64,000 nucleotides of DNA from Runella sp. CRIBMP (GTDB lineage Bacteria; Bacteroidota; Bacteroidia; Cytophagales; Spirosomataceae), in the NCBI RefSeq assembly GCF_009905605.1, contig NZ_JAAAKZ010000002.1, forward strand, positions 124,001 through 188,000, in the 5' to 3' direction. The notes under the pieces were generated by a model. It made no database searches and was not told the origin of the DNA. It saw nothing but the letters and a program-made list of their open reading frames with translations. This document shows, piece by piece, positions 41,279 to 51,092 of this stretch (positions within the stretch are counted from its first letter, which is position 1; every line of letters starts with the position of its first letter). The position numbers were made by a program, and so were the translations under genes.

Positions 41279-41776
41279 TTAGCTCAAATAAACCCCGATT
41301 TCATCGCCGGTGAGCTTAACCTGTATGTGTTCGTTTAGGGTGGTACTCAGTGCATAGCCCACGTAATCGGCAAAAATCGGGAATGAATGATGCGCGCGAT
41401 TGACCATCACGGCTACTTGCAAGCGTTTTAAAGATACCCCAAGAAAGGGCGAAAGGCTGTAAGCCAGTGTGCGCCCTGTATTCAGTACATCGTCGACCAC
41501 AATGATGACTTTTCTGCTCAGGAGTTGTTTATCTAAATCAAACTGAACGGGGCTGGTGTGCGGATCGTCTTTGTTGAGGTCGATTTGCATAAGATGAACC
41601 TTCAATTGGGATATTTCTTTTAAGAAAATTTCCAACAACCGCGCCATTTCGTATCCTTCTCCCTTAATCCCTGCTAATACTACGCTTTCTTCCTCGAAAT
41701 TTTTTTCATAAATCTCAAAAGCAATGCGTTTGATTTTTTGGAGCGTTTGGTCGGACGAAAGGATTGTTTTATGCAT
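41279..41776 (-). CDS. PyrR-like phosphoribosyltransferase
   Basis: 165 residues from the ATG at 41776; an ATG two codons earlier (41782) is also possible. The PRPP-binding motif VIIVVDDVLNTGRTL lies near 90-104, and the flanking LAGIKGEGYEMA, LMQIDLNKDD fit the type I phosphoribosyltransferase fold. PyrR members regulate pyrimidine genes or salvage uracil; this copy is not next to pyr genes, so its nucleobase specificity is uncertain. An xpt/hpt-like role is an alternative. It is divergent from the DUF4783-like gene with a 98-bp shared control region. Confidence 0.85.
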   Translation of the reverse strand: MHKTILSSDQTLQKIKRIAFEIYEKNFEEESVVLAGIKGEGYEMARLLEIFLKEISQLKVHLMQIDLNKDDPHTSPVQFDLDKQLLSRKVIIVVDDVLNTGRTLAYSLSPFLGVSLKRLQVAVMVNRAHHSFPIFADYVGYALSTTLNEHIQVKLTGDEIGVYLS

Positions 41777-41874
41777 GGACATTTTGCGTTGATGCTTTTT
41801 TTGAGATTGAATTTGAGTTTGGCACAATTTTAGCCAACTACTACTTGAAATCAAACTCAAATGGCTCATTCATT

Positions 41875-42291
41875 ATGAAAATTTTCAGAAATATATTTTT
41901 GGTACTACTAATTGGAGGTGCAATGTGTGGATTTACGTCAATCGGGAACCGAGAGGCCGAAATTGCCGAGTTGATCAAAGGTTCCATCAAAACGGGGAAT
42001 GCTCATACGTTGGCGGATCACTTCGAGCATAACCTAGAATTAGTGATTGATGCCGAACGAGTGGATTTCCGTCGAGTTGGTGAGGCTCAGGCGGAGCTAA
42101 TTCTGAAAAATTTCTTTAAAAAATATCCCCCAAAGGACTTTAAGTATGGTTTTCAAGGTACGGCTTCAACAGTGCGTTATTGCACCGCAACTTATCAAGC
42201 CGTCAATGGGAATAAATTTCAGGTATATATTCTGATGAGAGTTACCAAAAAAGACTACCGAATCAATACCCTGCATTTTAAGAAAGAGTAG
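41875..42291 (+). CDS. Exported DUF4783-like protein
   Basis: 138 residues from the ATG at 41875, which begins a signal peptide (MKIFRNIFLVLLIGGAMCG); earlier in-frame starts would overlap the divergent gene. The mature part (IAELIKGSIKTGNAHTLADHF, ELILKNFFKKYPPKDF) resembles the NTF2-like DUF4783 family of Bacteroidota, with unknown function. A cysteine sits at residue 18, but a lipobox is not convincing, so it is probably periplasmic. It is ended by a terminator shared with the convergent gene. Confidence 0.8.
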   Translation: MKIFRNIFLVLLIGGAMCGFTSIGNREAEIAELIKGSIKTGNAHTLADHFEHNLELVIDAERVDFRRVGEAQAELILKNFFKKYPPKDFKYGFQGTASTVRYCTATYQAVNGNKFQVYILMRVTKKDYRINTLHFKKE

Positions 42292-42309
42292 GAAATCGAA
42301 AATAAAAAG

Positions 42310-42356
42310 AGGGCGCTGGAATTCGGAATGTATTTTCCTGAATCCAGCGCCCTTTC
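42310..42356. terminator. Bidirectional terminator between convergent genes
   Basis: AGGGCGCTGGA at 42310-42320 pairs perfectly with TCCAGCGCCCT at 42343-42353, followed by TTT. Confidence 0.8.
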
Positions 42357-42370
42357 GTTTTTGATAAGGC

Positions 42371-43207
42371 TTATTTGATTACAAAATTGCTTTCTTTGAT
42401 GCCTTTGTTGATTTTCACGGATTGCACTTCCTCTTTTGACGAGAATTGCCCGTTGCCTTGTTCGCGGGTGTACGGAATTTTTACCCCGTTGCCATCCTTA
42501 ATTTCTTTGTAATTACTGAATGTAACATTCATCATGCCGCCGCCCATACCGCGCTGCCCGCCCCCAGGTCGTTGCCCGTCTTGACCGCCAGGCGCTTGTC
42601 CCTGTCCAGTTCCTGGCCCGCCGCCTGGTTGTCCTTGCGGGCGTTGGCCACCGCCTCTCATTCCTTCCATATTGGCCATTCTTTTTACTTTTAAGCCACT
42701 TTCAACGTCAAAGAATTCGCTCCATTTTCTTCCTTCAGGAATTTCAAAGTCTACTTTCCACGCGTCTTTGCCATTTACGGCTTCTTTGCCAGCAACTGTT
42801 TTTATAATGCCGTATTCTGCATAAAGCAATTCAGGAAATGGAACATTTTGTAAAATCTGGGCGATGGCATCTTTGCCCTCGGCTACCCGATTGTTTGTAT
42901 TGCCGCCAAATCCCGACACGGTTTCGACCTTTGCCCCATCGCTGGTAGAACGCATTATTTCGTTACCCATCATGTACCTGACCGATGAGAATTTGTTGGG
43001 TTTCTTTACCTTGATTTCAGCTTCCATGGTGCCGCGTTGGGTTTCGGCGGCGGTTCCGATGGTCAGGTCCTCGATTTTAGCGATGGCATCTTTGCCGCCA
43101 ATGGCCGAAAGGTACTTATCAATGATGGCGTCGGCGGTAGGGGTATCCTGTGCCGAAACATTGAGCATGACCCCAAAAAATAACAGGGTTGAAAATATTT
43201 TTTTCAT
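42371..43207 (-). CDS. Exported LolA-like/outer-membrane lipoprotein-sorting-type protein with Gly/Gln/Pro-rich insert
   Basis: 278 residues from the ATG at 43207, starting a signal peptide (MKKIFSTLLFFGVMLNVSA). The body (DAIIDKYLSAIGGKDAIAKI, TMEAEIKVKKPNKFSS) has the pattern of LolA/LolB-like, lipid-binding half-barrel proteins common in Bacteroidota. A low-complexity Gly/Gln/Pro/Arg tract occupies about residues 185-225 (RGGGQRPQGQPGG), interrupting the fold as a surface loop. A role in lipid or lipoprotein handling is inference from fold. Divergent from the desulfhydrase-like gene. Confidence 0.78.
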   Translation of the reverse strand: MKKIFSTLLFFGVMLNVSAQDTPTADAIIDKYLSAIGGKDAIAKIEDLTIGTAAETQRGTMEAEIKVKKPNKFSSVRYMMGNEIMRSTSDGAKVETVSGFGGNTNNRVAEGKDAIAQILQNVPFPELLYAEYGIIKTVAGKEAVNGKDAWKVDFEIPEGRKWSEFFDVESGLKVKRMANMEGMRGGGQRPQGQPGGGPGTGQGQAPGGQDGQRPGGGQRGMGGGMMNVTFSNYKEIKDGNGVKIPYTREQGNGQFSSKEEVQSVKINKGIKESNFVIK

Positions 43208-43259
43208 GATTGTATTAGGATGAGTGAAAAGTGTTAAAACTTGCGTTTGAAACAAACAA

Positions 43260-44177
43260 ATGTACATAAAACCAAATGTTATTGTGAGTAGAGTAGATAG
43301 ATTTTGGGAAAATGCCGCCCAATCTCCCCTTCAAATCGTTCAACTGCCTTTATTCACCGAGCATGGGGTTAGGGTCTACATGAAAAGGGATGATTTGCTG
43401 CACCCATTCGTATCGGGGAATAAGTGGCGTAAACTAAAATACAACCTTCGGGAAGCAGAAAGACTGGGCTTTAAGCGGCTTGTAACTTTTGGTGGGGCCT
43501 ATTCCAATCATATTGCGGCGGTTGCGGCGGCGGGTCAGGCCATGGGCTTCGAAACGCTAGGAATTATCAGGGGCGATGAACTTCATGCCGACTCAAACCA
43601 AACCTTGCAATTTGCGTCTCATTGCGGAATGCACCTGCAATTTGTCAGCCGGACCGCGTACCGTGACAAAGAATTGTTGATTAGTCAATTTGGCGACAAT
43701 TCATACTTTCTTCCCGAAGGCGGCTCCAATCAATTGGCAATAAAAGGAGTACGTGAAGCGGTAGAAGAGATTCAGTCCCAACTTGCTGCTCCCGTTGATT
43801 ATTTTTGTTCGGCTTTTGGTACAGGCGGCACTTCGGCTGGATTGCTATCGGCCGCCGTATCGGCTAAAGTACTGGTTTTTTCAAGTTTGAAAATTAAAAA
43901 GCGCGAAGTAGAAGCGCACCTAGCGGCATTTGTTCCGCTGCATAACAAAACGTGGGAGATTTTTACGGACTATCATTTTGGGGGGTACGGAAAAGAAACC
44001 GAAGAACTTAACCAGTTCATCGACGACTTTGAGCAGAAAACCACCATACCCTTAGAACAGGTTTATACGGGAAAGATGATGTATGGGGTGGTGGACTTGG
44101 TACGAAAAGGTTTTTTTAACCAGGGAGATGTCGTTGTAGTTTTACATTCGGGAGGGCTACAAGGTAAAAGAAAATAG
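43260..44177 (+). CDS. PLP-dependent D-cysteine desulfhydrase/ACC deaminase family enzyme
   Basis: 305 residues. The PLP-lysine motif SGNKWRKLKY places Lys55 as the Schiff-base residue; TFGGAYSNHIAAVA (77-90), LPEGGSNQLAI and GTGGTSAGL complete the family pattern. Members degrade D-cysteine or 1-aminocyclopropane-1-carboxylate; desulfhydrase activity is more usual in bacteria, but substrate cannot be settled here. The family is typically 300-340 residues, so this one is full length. Start ATG 43260; a GTG seven codons later is possible. A hairpin at its stop ends the unit. Confidence 0.88.
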   Translation: MYIKPNVIVSRVDRFWENAAQSPLQIVQLPLFTEHGVRVYMKRDDLLHPFVSGNKWRKLKYNLREAERLGFKRLVTFGGAYSNHIAAVAAAGQAMGFETLGIIRGDELHADSNQTLQFASHCGMHLQFVSRTAYRDKELLISQFGDNSYFLPEGGSNQLAIKGVREAVEEIQSQLAAPVDYFCSAFGTGGTSAGLLSAAVSAKVLVFSSLKIKKREVEAHLAAFVPLHNKTWEIFTDYHFGGYGKETEELNQFIDDFEQKTTIPLEQVYTGKMMYGVVDLVRKGFFNQGDVVVVLHSGGLQGKRK

Positions 44178-44198
44178 CTCCGAAGATCGGAGCTATTT
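44172..44198. terminator. Hairpin over the stop codon of the desulfhydrase gene
   Basis: AAATAGCTCCGA and TCGGAGCTATTT form a perfect 12-bp stem with three-base loop; the stop codon lies in the left arm. The T tract is short. It serves both convergent genes. Confidence 0.75.
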
Positions 44199-44232
44199 GT
44201 CTACCTATTAACAGCCATGAAAACAAATATTT

Positions 44233-44772
44233 TTATGCCACGGTGGGCTTGAAAGCAATTTTATTAATTTGATAAAATGAACCAAAGAGCAAGGAAGTAT
44301 AAAATAAGTCTCCCATGATTGTGTTCAAAAATAAGTTACCAAATAATGTTTGTTGGTAAAAGGCCAATCCCGCGGAGTAGCAGGCGATTAATCCCAGTCC
44401 TGTTTGTGGATACATGCTACCTCCAAACCACACAAAAAAGTTTGTAATTAAAAAGAACGAGATGGACGCCACCAAACTTGAAACAAACAGGCGGCTCATG
44501 GTCACTTTTTTCAAGTAAACTAAACCAAAAACGGTAATAAGTGCAAAAGAAAGGTAGGTAGGGAGAGATGGGTTACCAAGGAGGGCATCGCTTAAAAGCA
44601 TAGCCGCTGCCGGAATCATGAATGCAAATAATTTGCGATTAAATTGTGCAGCACCAAATAGGGCAATCGCTCCAATAGGAGTGAAATTGAACGGATGGGG
44701 TACTATCCGAGAAAGTGCAGCTACTACTATAAGTATAACTACTGTACTAAATCTCGACACACTTAAATTCAT
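44233..44772 (-). CDS. DUF6580-like multi-pass membrane protein
   Basis: About 179 residues from the ATG at 44772; an upstream ATG at 44796 would add eight residues. It has five or so membrane helices (for example FSTVVILIVVAALSRIV, LFAFMIPAAAMLL, YLSFALITVFGLVYL). The motif PHPFNFTPIGAIALFGAA near the N-terminus is characteristic of DUF6580, a family of putative transport proteins whose substrate is unknown. I looked for a cobalamin riboswitch upstream and found none. It is a single gene. Confidence 0.82.
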   Translation of the reverse strand: MNLSVSRFSTVVILIVVAALSRIVPHPFNFTPIGAIALFGAAQFNRKLFAFMIPAAAMLLSDALLGNPSLPTYLSFALITVFGLVYLKKVTMSRLFVSSLVASISFFLITNFFVWFGGSMYPQTGLGLIACYSAGLAFYQQTLFGNLFLNTIMGDLFYTSLLFGSFYQINKIAFKPTVA

Positions 44773-45021
44773 GACTGTAGTAAAACGTTCTCTCAATATT
44801 ACGTATTGTTAAATTTTCTTTTGTCCCTTTTATATCGAACTTGGGTGTAAAGATAAAATGATATTTTTTAAAAATGCAAGAAGTGACCAAAAAAAACGAT
44901 AAAAATTCGTAAAAATTAAACCAATGTCTTTTGATTGTCTCAAAATGAGACTTTAAAGGTTTTTTAAGTCAAAACGGGTTGGGCGTTTTTAATACAAATA
45001 TGTTTTTTAAATAGTAAAATA

Positions 45022-45840
45022 TCAGGTGTGAATCAATTCTTTGATGATGAAGGTCATGTGGGGTTCTGCTTTGTAAGCGGCGGCCAGTATCTTCTGAATT
45101 TCAGCTTTTTCAAGTTGTTCAGGAATGCACATATCCGTAATGACCGAAATACCAACCACTGGCAAATCCATGTGGCGGGCCACAATCACTTCTGGGACGG
45201 TGCTCATCCCCACGGCATCTGCACCCAATAATCGCAGCATCCGGTACTCGGCTTTGGTTTCTAGTTGTGGACCGGTTACACTTGCATACACGCCTGCGTG
45301 GGCCCGAATTCCGTTGGCTTGGGCAATTTGGAGTGCTTTCTCAACCAACGTCGTTTCGTAAGGTTCGCTCATGTCGGGAAAGCGGTCACCGAGGGTAGAA
45401 AGGTTGGGGCCAATGAGCGGATTTTCAGGCAAGAAGAGGCTGATATGGTCGTTGATGATCATCAAGTCGCTCACCTGATAGTTTTCATTGAGTCCACCCG
45501 CTGCATTTGAAACGATTAATTGCTGGATTCCTAAAAATTTCATGACCCTGATGGGAAACGTCACTTGCTGCATTGAATAGCCTTCGTAATAGTGAAAGCG
45601 CCCCTGCATACAAATTACTTTTTTACCAACCAGCGTTCCAAAGAGTAAGCGCCCTTTGTGTGATTCGACGGTTGAGATGGGAAAATGGGGAATGTTTTCG
45701 TAGTCAATACTGTACTCAATGTCAATATCTTGTACCAAAGCCCCCAAACCCGTACCCAAGATGATTCCGGTGGTTGGCGTAAAGTGTTGCGTTTGTTGCT
45801 GAAGAAATTCGGTCGCTTCTTGTATTTGTTGTAATGTCAT
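45022..45840 (-). CDS. Purine nucleoside phosphorylase
   Basis: 272 residues from the ATG at 45840; longer in-frame starts overlap the upstream terminator. It splits purine nucleosides with phosphate in salvage. GIILGTGLG at 25-33 binds phosphate, then [40 protein letters not shown], and [18 protein letters not shown] are signature segments of the trimeric PNP family (PNP/MTAP type). Its promoter lies within the terminator of the preceding beta-propeller gene. The symbol could be punA or deoD by convention; I leave it open. Confidence 0.93.
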   Translation of the reverse strand: MTLQQIQEATEFLQQQTQHFTPTTGIILGTGLGALVQDIDIEYSIDYENIPHFPISTVESHKGRLLFGTLVGKKVICMQGRFHYYEGYSMQQVTFPIRVMKFLGIQQLIVSNAAGGLNENYQVSDLMIINDHISLFLPENPLIGPNLSTLGDRFPDMSEPYETTLVEKALQIAQANGIRAHAGVYASVTGPQLETKAEYRMLRLLGADAVGMSTVPEVIVARHMDLPVVGISVITDMCIPEQLEKAEIQKILAAAYKAEPHMTFIIKELIHT

Positions 45841-45862
45841 GGAAAAAGGGGATGAGAATGGG

Positions 45863-45893
45863 CAAAAATAAGAAAGGGAAGCCGCTTCATCAA
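45863..45893 (-). promoter_or_regulatory. Promoter of purine nucleoside phosphorylase gene
   Basis: On the minus strand TTG (45891-45893), 20 nt, TATTTTTG (45863-45870), a full TAnnTTTG match. It overlaps the upstream gene's terminator hairpin. Confidence 0.65.
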
Positions 45894-45909
45894 GAAACGA
45901 CTTCCCTTT
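45873..45909 (-). terminator. Terminator of the beta-propeller gene
   Basis: AAAGGGAAG and CTTCCCTTT, perfect 9-bp stem, then CTTATTTTTG on the minus strand. Confidence 0.72.
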
Positions 45910-45929
45910 TAGGGTTGTAATATCCTTAA

Positions 45930-47192
45930 TTAAGGAATGATTTTTACGGTATAGCAACCTTTAGGGGCGCTGATTTTGGCGAGTTGTTTGGTCAGGGCTG
46001 GGGTTCCACCTTTGGTGACTTTAAAAAACTCAATTCCACCATTACGATTGCCATAGTCAAAATATTCGTATAACGAAACGGCCACATTGTCGCCTGTTTT
46101 ATCAAAAATGACACTTTCAGGGGCAATGCCATCCAAGTCGTAATCGGCTACTTTTGCCATTTTTCCGTCTTTTGCCAAGGTTAACAACGAAAGGGTTGCT
46201 TTGCCAACGTTGCCTTCCCAAGGTTGAGCCGAAGCATTCTTGTTGGCTGTTACGATGGTGGTTCCGTCGGGGCTGATGCTAAAGCTTTCAGCGCCGATTC
46301 CTACGGCCGTTGAACCGAGAACTTTATGTTCAGCGGTTTTTGGATCTTCGGCGGTTGTATTGAACTGAATGGCTGTCAACTCGCTGGCAGCTGAGCCATC
46401 CTTCAAATCTGAAACAATAAATAAGGTACCATCGGGCGTAAACGCGCCTGGGCCAGGTTTTCCCGTAATTTTTGCGGGGGTACCAAAGGGCTCAAACGTA
46501 GCAATTTTGTTTTGCGCGTTACGCTTGGCTTTGAAAAGCCAGATTTCTTTGGTCTCTTCTACCGTAATGGCCACAAATTCGCCGTCGGGGTGCCACGTAA
46601 CGTCCGTTGCCCGGGCATTTTGGAGGTTCAACGCGATGGGCACGTTCCGGGTAGGAAGACCACCCGCACCGATTTCAAATAATCGTAATTCTTTGCCGGT
46701 TTCTTCCGAAGTAATCAGCAGGTTGCTGCCCAGCATATCAACGGCCGTTGGGTTTTTACCCACGGGTACTTTACGGGCCGTAGGTTTGGCCAAGTTTGAG
46801 ATGTCTACGATGTACATGGTACTACCAGCGGGCAACTCAGCAATACTTTTTACGCTTTTTAAACTGTCGGTCGTCTGGGCCCTAGATTCAATCACGTACG
46901 CATATCGACCATCCGAAGTAATGGTGGCGTTGCGGGTCCATCCAAAAGCGGAGTTAGGAACGGGCGATGAGCCCACTTCCTGACCCTGTTTAATTGGGAG
47001 AGGATAAACGGTCAATGCATCTTTTACGCCAACTTGTTTTAATAATTTGCCGTCTACACTTGCCGAGGCGGCCATGTCGCCATCAGATAGGGCTACAATA
47101 CCGCGGGCATTAAACTCAATGGTGGGTTTTTGGGCCAAGGCAGTTGTTACACTCAACAATGCCATACCCAATGTTGCACTCAAGTTTTTCAT
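45930..47192 (-). CDS. Exported beta-propeller protein (lactonase/YncE-like)
   Basis: 420 residues. Signal peptide [20 protein letters not shown]. The mature chain has repeated propeller blades, such as [38 protein letters not shown] and [14 protein letters not shown], about seven. It also has YIVDISNL and [11 protein letters not shown] segments, as in the seven-bladed 6-phosphogluconolactonase/YncE-like group. No catalytic site is evident, so a periplasmic binding or surface role is as likely as an enzyme. It lies alone, ended by a hairpin that overlaps the next promoter. Confidence 0.82.
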   Translation of the reverse strand: MKNLSATLGMALLSVTTALAQKPTIEFNARGIVALSDGDMAASASVDGKLLKQVGVKDALTVYPLPIKQGQEVGSSPVPNSAFGWTRNATITSDGRYAYVIESRAQTTDSLKSVKSIAELPAGSTMYIVDISNLAKPTARKVPVGKNPTAVDMLGSNLLITSEETGKELRLFEIGAGGLPTRNVPIALNLQNARATDVTWHPDGEFVAITVEETKEIWLFKAKRNAQNKIATFEPFGTPAKITGKPGPGAFTPDGTLFIVSDLKDGSAASELTAIQFNTTAEDPKTAEHKVLGSTAVGIGAESFSISPDGTTIVTANKNASAQPWEGNVGKATLSLLTLAKDGKMAKVADYDLDGIAPESVIFDKTGDNVAVSLYEYFDYGNRNGGIEFFKVTKGGTPALTKQLAKISAPKGCYTVKIIP

Positions 47193-47258
47193 GGAATTTT
47201 ACAGTGGTTTCAGGTTATACAACGATTTGATTCAATAGTTAATTTTGCATAAATACAA

Positions 47259-47293
47259 AAAAACCTTCAAAACTACTCGCTTTGAAGGTTTTT
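47259..47293. terminator. Terminator of rpsT
   Basis: AAAAACCTTCAAA and TTTGAAGGTTTTT, perfect 13-bp stem with nine-base loop, directly after rpsT on the minus strand and also usable on the plus strand. Confidence 0.82.
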
Positions 47294-47309
47294 ATAAAAC
47301 AAAAAAGAA

Positions 47310-47573
47310 CTAAGCAGTGGCTGCAAGACCATTTACGTATCTTGCTAACTTCGATTTGAGGTTACCTGCTTTGTTTTTATGAATGATGTTTTTCTTCGCT
47401 AATTTATCCAACATAGATGACACCGTTTTGTAAAGTTCTGATGCCACAACCTGGTCTTTAGTATCGCGCAGTTTGCGAACCATGGTACGGGTTGTTTTGT
47501 GTTGGTAACGGTTTCTAAGGCGTTTTGTTTCGTTGGCCCGAATTCTCTTTAATGCTGACTTATGATTTGCCAT
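47310..47573 (-). CDS. rpsT: 30S ribosomal protein S20
   Basis: 87 residues, very basic and helical. It begins [20 protein letters not shown], a canonical S20 start, and ends with an Ala/Asn/Gly-rich helix. S20 binds 16S rRNA early in 30S assembly. Single-gene unit with its own promoter (47621-47652) and terminator, as is common for rpsT. Confidence 0.97.
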   Translation of the reverse strand: MANHKSALKRIRANETKRLRNRYQHKTTRTMVRKLRDTKDQVVASELYKTVSSMLDKLAKKNIIHKNKAGNLKSKLARYVNGLAATA

Positions 47574-48024
47574 TGGTTTATTGTAAAATATATATTGTCT
47601 TGATTTCTACAAAAGGAGCGCAAAAATACAGCCTCTCATCTAAAAAAACAAGTTTTTATTGAAATTTGTGGCCTGAAATTCATTTCACGCATTTTATGAA
47701 GCAGAAGGGATTCCTCCCCGCTAGAGTTGACGTCCTTAGGAAGGTTGATTTATGTAACACTAATTGGTTGGTGGCGGATTTTTCGTGAGCATTAAATAGT
47801 GGTGAGTAGGGTCTTTTCTTGTAAATCAAGACGGAGAAATTGCCCCTGCGCTACGTGGGTGAAAAACGACTCATTTTCGACCCAAACTAGGTTTTTTTTT
47901 GCCCCCAACGCTGGTATATAAAAAGGCTATTGTATACGTTTTACGCGTGGTTTTTCGTTCTTTGGCAAAATTATCAGAATAACTTATTAGTATTGCGTAA
48001 CTGAAGAAACCTAATTCCCTCATC
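47574..48024. other. Intergenic region rpsT to TPR gene
   Basis: Apart from the rpsT promoter I see nothing definite in these 451 bases: no RNA gene, no clear repeat, and no promoter with both boxes for the plus-strand TPR gene. A 79-codon minus-strand frame (47871-48110) overlaps the TPR start and lacks protein-like features. Confidence 0.5.
47621..47652 (-). promoter_or_regulatory. Promoter of rpsT
   Basis: On the minus strand CTTG (47649-47652), 20 nt, TATTTTTG (47621-47628). The leader is about 40 bases. Confidence 0.65.
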
Positions 48025-51000
48025 ATGCTTTTAAGACGCAGCGTTCTTCCACTCTCCATTTGTTTCTTTTTATTTATCCGGGTAAATGCCCAAAATACCC
48101 TCGGATACACCGAGGCCGACGTACATTATCGTAATGGCGTAGAGCTATTCGAAAAATCAAATTATTCGGCCGCCAAACAAGAGTTCAGGTATTATTTAGA
48201 GAAACGGCCCGCTTTGCTCAATACCAACGACTACACGGCCGTAAACGCCGAATATTACACGACCTTGTGCGCACTGTATGCCGATGCCCCCGAAGCGGAG
48301 TTGGCCGTGGATCGTTTTGTGCGAAACCACCCAGAGCATCCCAAAGCGGCGGTGATTTACAGCGATTTAGGGAAATACTACTTTGACCGGGGAGATTATT
48401 CAAACGCCGTTACCTACCTGACCAAAGCACTCGAACGCAGTGCTAATTACTACGCCGCCGCCGAAACCCGCTATAAGTTGGGCCTGTCGTATTATAGTTT
48501 AAAACAATACAATGCGGCCTTGCAGTACTTTGCCGAAGTACAACGCGACCCTACAAGCGATTATTTTGCCCCGTCTTCGTATTATGCGGGGGTAATTCAA
48601 TACCAAAACGGGAAGTACATGGATGCGTATCGTAGTTTCAAAAGCATCGAGACAAATCCGCAGTTCAAAGCTGATATTCCCAACTGGATTGTGGCTTCGC
48701 TGTATCAAGCGGAGCGTTATGATGAACTTATTGCTTATTCGGAGCCGTTGTTGCGTCGTCAGCAAGGGGGTGGTGTGAAACTCAATGACGTGGCACTTTA
48801 CACCGCTGAGGTATATTATGGGAAAGGCAATTATGCCGAGGCTGCCAAAAATTACGCCTTGTATTCGCAATTGAAAGGACGGGAAACCGCCGCCCCCGCG
48901 CCAGTTCAGTTTAGGTATGGTCATTCCCTTTTTCGTACGGGTAACTATACGGGTGCCATTGATCAATTAAAAACCGTTTCGACCCGGAAAGATACAACGG
49001 GTCAGTTTGCATCTTACGTCATTGGAATTAGCCATTTACAAAACAAAAATCCGCAGGCGGCGTTGACGGCGCTGGATAATTCATCTAAATTGGCGTTTAA
49101 TAAAAACATTCAGGAAGAATCAACCTTCAACCACGCCAAAGTGCAGCTTGAACTGAATAACCATTCGGCTGCTTTTACAGAATTACAGGAGTTTCTGAAA
49201 AAATACCCCAATAGCAGCTTTGAAGAAGAAGCCACTAAGCTGTCCATTTTGTCGCTGACCAAATCCAACAACAGTGCGGCGGCGGTGGCGTACATTGAAA
49301 AACTGAAAAAATTGGACGATGCCACCAAAGCCGCATATCAGCGCCAAACCATGAATTTGGGCATTGCCGACTTTAATGCCGAGCGCTATGCCCAATCCAT
49401 CGTTAATTTCGATAAATCCCTTAAATATCCCATTGACCGTGACATTGAACAAGCCGCTAATTTTCAAAAAGGGGAAGCTTTTTCGGCCATGAATCGCTAT
49501 GGCGAAGCCATTCCCATTTATCAGCAGCTGGTTCGTGGCAGTTCAGGTTCTCCTTACGGCATTCGTAGTCTTTATTCGTTAGGATACGCCTATTATAACA
49601 CCAAAGACTACAAATCTGCCCTGACTAATTTCCAGCAATACGTTGCCAAAGGAAAAACGGTCGGCGACCCACAGACCCTCGAAGATGCTACGATTCGAAT
49701 CGCGGATTCTTACCTGACGGATAAAAACTACGCACAGGCAATGGCCATGTACGACAAAGCGCTTAGTGAAGGCCGTTTAGACCGCGATTATGCCTTGTAT
49801 CAAAAAGGGTTGATTCTCACGTATCAGGAAAAAGACGTAGAAGCCAAGGCCCAATTCGATAAGGTGATTGCTCAATTCCCGACGTCGCGGTACGCCGATG
49901 ATGCCCTTTTTCAATCGGCCAACATTGACATGGAACGGGCAAACTACCAAGCCGCCATTCGGGCTTACAGCCGCCTGATCAAAGACAAACCGCGTAGCTA
50001 CCTGATTCCGCCTTCTCTTTTAAAACGGGCGTTGGCTTACAATAACATTCAGGTGTACGAAGAAGCCGTGCGCGATTACAAACGTATTTTGAGTGAGTAT
50101 TCAGACGCTCCAGCGGCCAAAGAAGCCTTGTTGGGGCTGCAGTCTACGCTCGAAAATGCGGGACGGACCGAGGAAATGTCGGATGTGCTTTCTGACTACA
50201 AACGTAAAAATCCGCAAAGTACCGAAACCGAAAAATTGGAATTTGAAACGGCCAAAGGATTGTACGCCGATGGAAAGTATCCCCAAGCCCTCAAAGCCCT
50301 GCAAAGTTTTATCCGGGATTACCCCAACAGCGCATCGGCCACGGAAGCACGGTATTTGGCGGGAGAAAGTTTTTATCGTTCCAACGATTTCCCCAATGCC
50401 ATCAAATTGTTTAACATGGTCATTGGGGAGTCAGACGAGCGGTTTACTCCCAAAGCGGCCTTACGGGCGGGAGATATTGAAAACCAACTGGGAAATTATC
50501 CCAATGCGGTGCGTAATTATTACGTAGTGTTTGCGCAGTCAGAGAGTAAAACCGACCGGGTAACGGGATTGATGCGATTGATGGATACTTACTTTGTGAT
50601 GAAGAAATACGATTCGACCCTGTATTTTGCCCGTGAAGTGATTAACGCGGGAGACGTCATTCCGGGTTCAACCAAAAAAGCCCAAATGCAAACCGCGAAA
50701 GTGTACATTGAAAAAGAAGACTACAAGACTGCCGATGCCGAATTGAAGAAAATTTTGGCGGTTTCCAAGGATGAGTTTGGGGCAGAAGCGAAGTATTGGG
50801 CCTCCGACGCCCTATATCGCCAGCAAAAATACAAAGAAGCTCAGGCGTCGGTGATGGAATTGAATAAGCAATTTGCCGACTATGAAAAGTGGCGGGTAAG
50901 GGCCTTTATCTTATTGGCCGATGTATATGTGGGATTGAAAGACCCCGATCAGGCAAAAGCCACGCTCCAATCAGTGATTGAAAACACCGATGATGCGCAA

Positions 51001-51042
51001 GCCCTCGAACTGGCCAAGGCAAAATTGGCCGCATTACAATAA
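48025..51042 (+). CDS. Large exported tetratricopeptide-repeat protein
   Basis: 1005 residues. Signal peptide MLLRRSVLPLSICFFLFIRVNA. The rest is almost entirely TPR-like helical hairpins, for example ALNLGYxxY-type units: YFDRGDYSNAVTYLTKALER, YSLKQYNAALQYFAEVQ, YNTKDYKSALTNFQQYV. These build a long solenoid as in YbgF/CpoB- and BamD-like proteins. It is probably periplasmic or outer-membrane-attached and scaffolds a multi-protein complex. It is immediately followed by an outer-membrane barrel gene, 50 bases away, so the two probably form one unit; the partner role is inference. Confidence 0.9.
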   Translation: MLLRRSVLPLSICFFLFIRVNAQNTLGYTEADVHYRNGVELFEKSNYSAAKQEFRYYLEKRPALLNTNDYTAVNAEYYTTLCALYADAPEAELAVDRFVRNHPEHPKAAVIYSDLGKYYFDRGDYSNAVTYLTKALERSANYYAAAETRYKLGLSYYSLKQYNAALQYFAEVQRDPTSDYFAPSSYYAGVIQYQNGKYMDAYRSFKSIETNPQFKADIPNWIVASLYQAERYDELIAYSEPLLRRQQGGGVKLNDVALYTAEVYYGKGNYAEAAKNYALYSQLKGRETAAPAPVQFRYGHSLFRTGNYTGAIDQLKTVSTRKDTTGQFASYVIGISHLQNKNPQAALTALDNSSKLAFNKNIQEESTFNHAKVQLELNNHSAAFTELQEFLKKYPNSSFEEEATKLSILSLTKSNNSAAAVAYIEKLKKLDDATKAAYQRQTMNLGIADFNAERYAQSIVNFDKSLKYPIDRDIEQAANFQKGEAFSAMNRYGEAIPIYQQLVRGSSGSPYGIRSLYSLGYAYYNTKDYKSALTNFQQYVAKGKTVGDPQTLEDATIRIADSYLTDKNYAQAMAMYDKALSEGRLDRDYALYQKGLILTYQEKDVEAKAQFDKVIAQFPTSRYADDALFQSANIDMERANYQAAIRAYSRLIKDKPRSYLIPPSLLKRALAYNNIQVYEEAVRDYKRILSEYSDAPAAKEALLGLQSTLENAGRTEEMSDVLSDYKRKNPQSTETEKLEFETAKGLYADGKYPQALKALQSFIRDYPNSASATEARYLAGESFYRSNDFPNAIKLFNMVIGESDERFTPKAALRAGDIENQLGNYPNAVRNYYVVFAQSESKTDRVTGLMRLMDTYFVMKKYDSTLYFAREVINAGDVIPGSTKKAQMQTAKVYIEKEDYKTADAELKKILAVSKDEFGAEAKYWASDALYRQQKYKEAQASVMELNKQFADYEKWRVRAFILLADVYVGLKDPDQAKATLQSVIENTDDAQALELAKAKLAALQ

Positions 51043-51092
51043 CCCACACCGCATATACAGGAAACGGATAACCCAATCGAAACGGACAAACG

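Noticed and set aside
44773-45021. Cobalamin riboswitch before the DUF6580-like gene
   Set aside because: No B12-box-like sequence or suitable helices were found.
47871-48110. 79-codon minus-strand frame upstream of the TPR gene
   Set aside because: Overlaps the TPR start, lacks recognisable features and a promoter.
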